A stretch of DNA of 15,517 nt from a bacterium. Lineage in GTDB: Bacteria; Oederibacteriota; CAKKQC01. The position numbers and the translations under genes were made by a program. Numbering within the stretch: position 1 is the stretch's first letter; each line of letters opens with the position of its first letter. Under the pieces are notes generated by a model, which was not told where the DNA came from, did no database searches, and saw only the letters and a list, made by a program, of their open reading frames with translations. Shown one piece after another: positions 13,460-15,517 of this stretch. The stretch is from the NCBI GenBank assembly GCA_919901855.1, contig CAKKQC010000052.1, positions 1 to 15,517 of the forward strand, given 5' to 3'.

Positions 13460-14455
13460 ATGAAGATGTCGACCATCGCCTGGCTCTCGGCCGCCGTGCT
13501 CGCCGTGTCCGTCACGGCCCGTGCCGCCGCTCCGGCGGAACCTGCCGTCGCGGCCCCGGCGAAGGCCGCGCCACACAAGGTCACGCGCGAGAGCGCGGCC
13601 GAGAACCGGGCCGGTTTCGACCTCATGAAGGACCGCAAGTACGCGGAGGCGATCGAGCGGTTCCAGAAGGCCGTCCAGATCGACCCCCTGAACAAGACCG
13701 CGTGGAACAGCCTCGGCGTCTGCCAGCTCCGGATGTACGAGACCGGCATGTCCGGCCTCCCGGCGCTCGAGGGCGCGCTCGCCGCGTTCCAGAAGGTTGC
13801 CGAGATCGATCCCGCGTACCACGCCGAGAACCTCGCCAATGCGCAGGCCCTCGTGGCCCAGGAGAAGGCCTGGAGCGAGGCCGCCGCAAAGCGCGCCGGC
13901 CAGCCGGCCCGGACCGTCGCCGCCACCGGCGACTACCGCGCCTACAAGGCGGCCGGGGAAGCCGCCGAGCAGGAGGGCGACCTCGCGTTCGCGCAGGCCA
14001 ACTACGAGAAGGCCGAGGCCGTGGCGGGCTCCTCCAAGGGCAAGAGCGCGGCGGCCAACTGGCAGGGCCTGCTCGCCCTCAACAAGGGGCGCAACCCCAA
14101 GGCCGCGGTCGACCACCTGCGGCGCGCCACTACCCTGGACCCCGCCTACAAGTACGCCTGGAACAACCTCGGGGTCGCCCTGCGCCGGCTGTACGACGCG
14201 GAGGCCGGCGGCAAGGAGCTCATCGAGGAGGCGGTCGCGGCCTTCCGGAAGGTGAGCGAGATCGATCCGGCCTACAAGCCCGAGAACCTGGCGGAAGCCG
14301 ACGCGCTGCTAACCGAGCTCGGTGGCCCGTCGGCGCCGGCGGGGGCCGATGCCTCCGCCACGACTACGGCGTCGGCGGTTCCCGCGGCAGTTCCAGCGTC
14401 TCCACCGTCCCAAGGCCGGACGGCACCTGCCGTCGCGACTCCAGTGGCGAAGTAA
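13460..14455 (+). CDS. Exported TPR-repeat protein, 331 aa
   Basis: The N-terminus is a typical Sec signal peptide (MKMSTIAWLSAAVLAVSVTA, likely cut after ARA near residue 23), followed by an Ala/Pro linker. Two TPR blocks follow. The first is at about 52-115 (GFDLMKDRKYAEAIERFQKA, AWNSLGVCQLRMYE, AFQKVAEIDPAYHAENLANA). The second is at about 155-275 (QEGDLAFAQANYEKAEA, AVDHLRRATTLDPAYKYAWN, NLGVALRRLYD, AFRKVSEIDPAYKPENLAEA). The two blocks resemble each other (EIDPAYHAENL against EIDPAYKPENL), so they probably arose by internal duplication. The C-terminus is an Ala/Pro/Thr-rich, low-complexity tail. TPRs form protein-binding scaffolds; the partner is unknown. The protein is presumably periplasmic. 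GGAGGAG lies a few bases before the ATG, and a strong terminator follows the stop. Confidence 0.88.
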   Translation: MKMSTIAWLSAAVLAVSVTARAAAPAEPAVAAPAKAAPHKVTRESAAENRAGFDLMKDRKYAEAIERFQKAVQIDPLNKTAWNSLGVCQLRMYETGMSGLPALEGALAAFQKVAEIDPAYHAENLANAQALVAQEKAWSEAAAKRAGQPARTVAATGDYRAYKAAGEAAEQEGDLAFAQANYEKAEAVAGSSKGKSAAANWQGLLALNKGRNPKAAVDHLRRATTLDPAYKYAWNNLGVALRRLYDAEAGGKELIEEAVAAFRKVSEIDPAYKPENLAEADALLTELGGPSAPAGADASATTTASAVPAAVPASPPSQGRTAPAVATPVAK

Positions 14456-14475
14456 CGGCTCGGTCCGACCATCCG

Positions 14476-14516
14476 GCACCCCGGGACCAACCAGGTCCCG
14501 GGGTGCTCCGTTTCTT
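14476..14516 (+). terminator. Rho-independent terminator after the TPR gene
   Basis: A perfect 13-bp stem, GCACCCCGGGACC (14476-14488) with GGTCCCGGGGTGC (14494-14506), loop AACCA, is followed by TCCGTTTCTT. It closes the transcript that began at rpsU. Its T-rich end overlaps the -35 of the next promoter. Confidence 0.9.
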
Positions 14517-14544
14517 GACATCCCCCGGACCGGTTTGCTAGGTT
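14515..14544 (+). promoter_or_regulatory. Promoter of the cold-shock gene
   Basis: Perfect TTGACA (14515-14520), an 18-bp spacer, then TAGGTT (14539-14544) with TGC in front, an extended -10 that compensates for a weak hexamer. The predicted leader is about 90 bases before the ATG at 14639, a long leader of the kind usual for cold-shock genes. Confidence 0.6.
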
Positions 14545-14638
14545 CATCGGCAATCTCGCGGAATACATACCGCCCGCGGGAGAGAGCGACCCGAAATCGA
14601 GGGCGTTCGAGCACGGCCCAGGGGGGAAAAGAAGTCGA

Positions 14639-14848
14639 ATGGAAACGCAAGGCAAGGTCAAGTGGTTCAACGACAAGAAGGGGTACGGGTTTATCGCGCA
14701 GGAAGGCGGACGTGACGTCTTCGTGCACTACTCCAACGTGAAGGGCGAGGGCTACAAGAGCCTCGCGGAGGGCCAGGATGTGATGTTCGAGATCGTGGAC
14801 GGACCCAAGGGGCCGCAGGCCATCAATGTCGTGAAGGCTTCGCCCTGA
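14639..14848 (+). CDS. Cold-shock domain protein (CspA family)
   Basis: This 69-aa single-stranded RNA/DNA-binding protein is a full-length cold-shock domain of the CspA fold. It opens with [15 protein letters not shown], including RNP1 (KGYGFI), then RNP2 as VFVHYS, then [15 protein letters not shown] and a typical ending [11 protein letters not shown]. One position differs from the commonest form: VFVHYSNV has Tyr where most have His-Phe/Ile. The ATG at 14639 follows a purine run, GGGGGGAAAAGAAG. The gene is a single-gene unit between two strong terminators, with its own promoter and a leader of about 90 bases. It probably acts as an RNA chaperone; whether it is cold-induced cannot be seen. 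Confidence 0.96.
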   Translation: METQGKVKWFNDKKGYGFIAQEGGRDVFVHYSNVKGEGYKSLAEGQDVMFEIVDGPKGPQAINVVKASP

Positions 14849-14873
14849 CCGCACGCGCCGCTGCCTGACCTTA

Positions 14874-14911
14874 CCGGCCCTCCGCGCCAGACGCGGGGGG
14901 CCGGTTTCTTT
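14874..14911 (+). terminator. Rho-independent terminator after the cold-shock gene
   Basis: CCGGCCCTCCGCG (14874-14886) pairs with CGCGGGGGGCCGG (14892-14904), with one T-G wobble and a CCAGA loop. TTTCTTT follows. It insulates secA from upstream transcription. Confidence 0.88.
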
Positions 14912-14915
14912 GGCG

Positions 14916-14931
14916 TAGAATAGGTACCTAT
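14916..14931. promoter_or_regulatory. -10-like box and 12-bp palindrome in front of secA
   Basis: TAGAAT (14916-14921) overlaps the perfect palindrome ATAGGTACCTAT (14920-14931), which ends one base before the ATG at 14933. It may be a promoter with a very short leader, an operator, or both. The region -35 to it is occupied by the terminator stem, and I see no good -35 hexamer. Confidence 0.35.
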
Positions 14932-14932
14932 C

Positions 14933-15517
14933 ATGTTCCCCTGGCTCGCGAAAATCCTCGACCGCAACACCCGGGAGATGCGGAAGCTCCAGCCCCGGGT
15001 GGACCGGATCAATGCGCTCGAACCGGAGTTCGAGCGCCTGTCGGACGAGGCCCTGAAGGCCAAGACCGCCGAGTTCCGCGACCGGCTGACGAAGGGCGAA
15101 ACGCTCGACGACCTCCTGCCCGAGGCCTTCGCCGTCGTCCGGGAGGCCGCGAAGCGCACGATCCACCAGCGGCACTTCGACGTCCAGCTCCTGGGCGGCA
15201 TGGTCCTGCACCAGGGCCGGATCGCGGAGATGAAGACCGGCGAGGGCAAGACCCTCGTCGCCACCCTCCCCGTCTACCTCAACGCCCTGCCGGGCAAGGG
15301 CGTCCACGTCATCACCGTCAACGACTACCTCGCCGAGCGCGACTCCCGGGGCAAGGGCAACTTCCTCGGCATGGGGCTCATCTACGAGTTCCTGGGGCTG
15401 TCGGTGGGGTGCATCCTGCACGGGCTGACCTTCGACCAGCGGAAGGCCGCCTATGCCTCCGACATCACCTACGGCACGAACAACGAGTTCGGGTTCGACT
15501 ACCTGCGCGACAACATG
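14933..15517 (+). CDS. secA: Preprotein translocase ATPase SecA (5' part, runs off the window)
   Basis: SecA is the ATPase motor that drives preproteins through SecYEG. The 195 codons present cover the start of nucleotide-binding domain 1. They include the N-terminal helix with [20 protein letters not shown] (30-49), [20 protein letters not shown] (70-89), the Walker A loop MKTGEGKT (100-107), [14 protein letters not shown] (124-137) and [18 protein letters not shown] (178-195). After NDYLAERD the sequence reads [19 protein letters not shown], about six residues longer than the common WMGxIYxFLGL. The start is the only sensible one, and only a weak AGGT precedes it. The 3' end lies beyond the window. 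Confidence 0.97.
   Translation, partial: MFPWLAKILDRNTREMRKLQPRVDRINALEPEFERLSDEALKAKTAEFRDRLTKGETLDDLLPEAFAVVREAAKRTIHQRHFDVQLLGGMVLHQGRIAEMKTGEGKTLVATLPVYLNALPGKGVHVITVNDYLAERDSRGKGNFLGMGLIYEFLGLSVGCILHGLTFDQRKAAYASDITYGTNNEFGFDYLRDNM

Noticed and set aside
11141-14116. Very long minus-strand open frame (about 990 codons)
   Set aside because: It is antisense to dnaG, the sigma-like gene, nrdR and the TPR gene. Such frames are expected from biased third positions in high-GC DNA.

Overview
The window looks like chromosome of a high-GC, Gram-negative-type bacterium. It carries S21, DnaG, NrdR, an exported TPR protein and SecA. I cannot place it to phylum: nothing here is lineage-diagnostic, and the abundance of palindromic intergenic repeats together with an odd sigma-factor gene suggests an uncultured or poorly sampled lineage.

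Left part, about 1-4050. This is an accessory region, visibly less GC-rich than the rest. It holds a truncated DUF4145-like zinc-ribbon protein, an unknown 175-aa protein, scars of a partial tandem duplication, a small four-helix membrane protein, and a two-gene module of a three-Cys-motif DUF5131 (phage Gp37/Gp68) protein and its partner TcmP. Three copies of a 68-69 bp palindrome and a separate nested palindrome of about 135 bp sit between these genes.

Middle, about 4178-8129, minus strand. Aspartate-family aminotransferase, homoserine dehydrogenase (hom) and threonine synthase (thrC) lie in that order. hom and thrC overlap by ATGA. Together they link oxaloacetate/aspartate to threonine. 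A palindromic dispersed repeat (copy 1) separates the aminotransferase from hom.

Right, about 8162-15517, plus strand. A strong sigma70-type promoter, divergent from the aminotransferase, starts a macromolecular-synthesis operon: rpsU, yqeY, a 3-methyladenine DNA glycosylase, dnaG, an rpoD-like gene and nrdR. A second copy of the dispersed repeat lies directly in front of the glycosylase gene. The rpoD-like gene ends after regions 1.1, 1.2 and the start of the non-conserved region, so it has no core-binding or promoter-recognition region; nrdR follows 9 bp later. This is the most striking observation. A small two-helix membrane protein and a secreted TPR protein follow, then a strong terminator, a cold-shock gene with its own promoter, a second terminator, and the 5' part of secA running off the window.

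No rRNA, tRNA, CRISPR array, transposase or integrase gene was seen.
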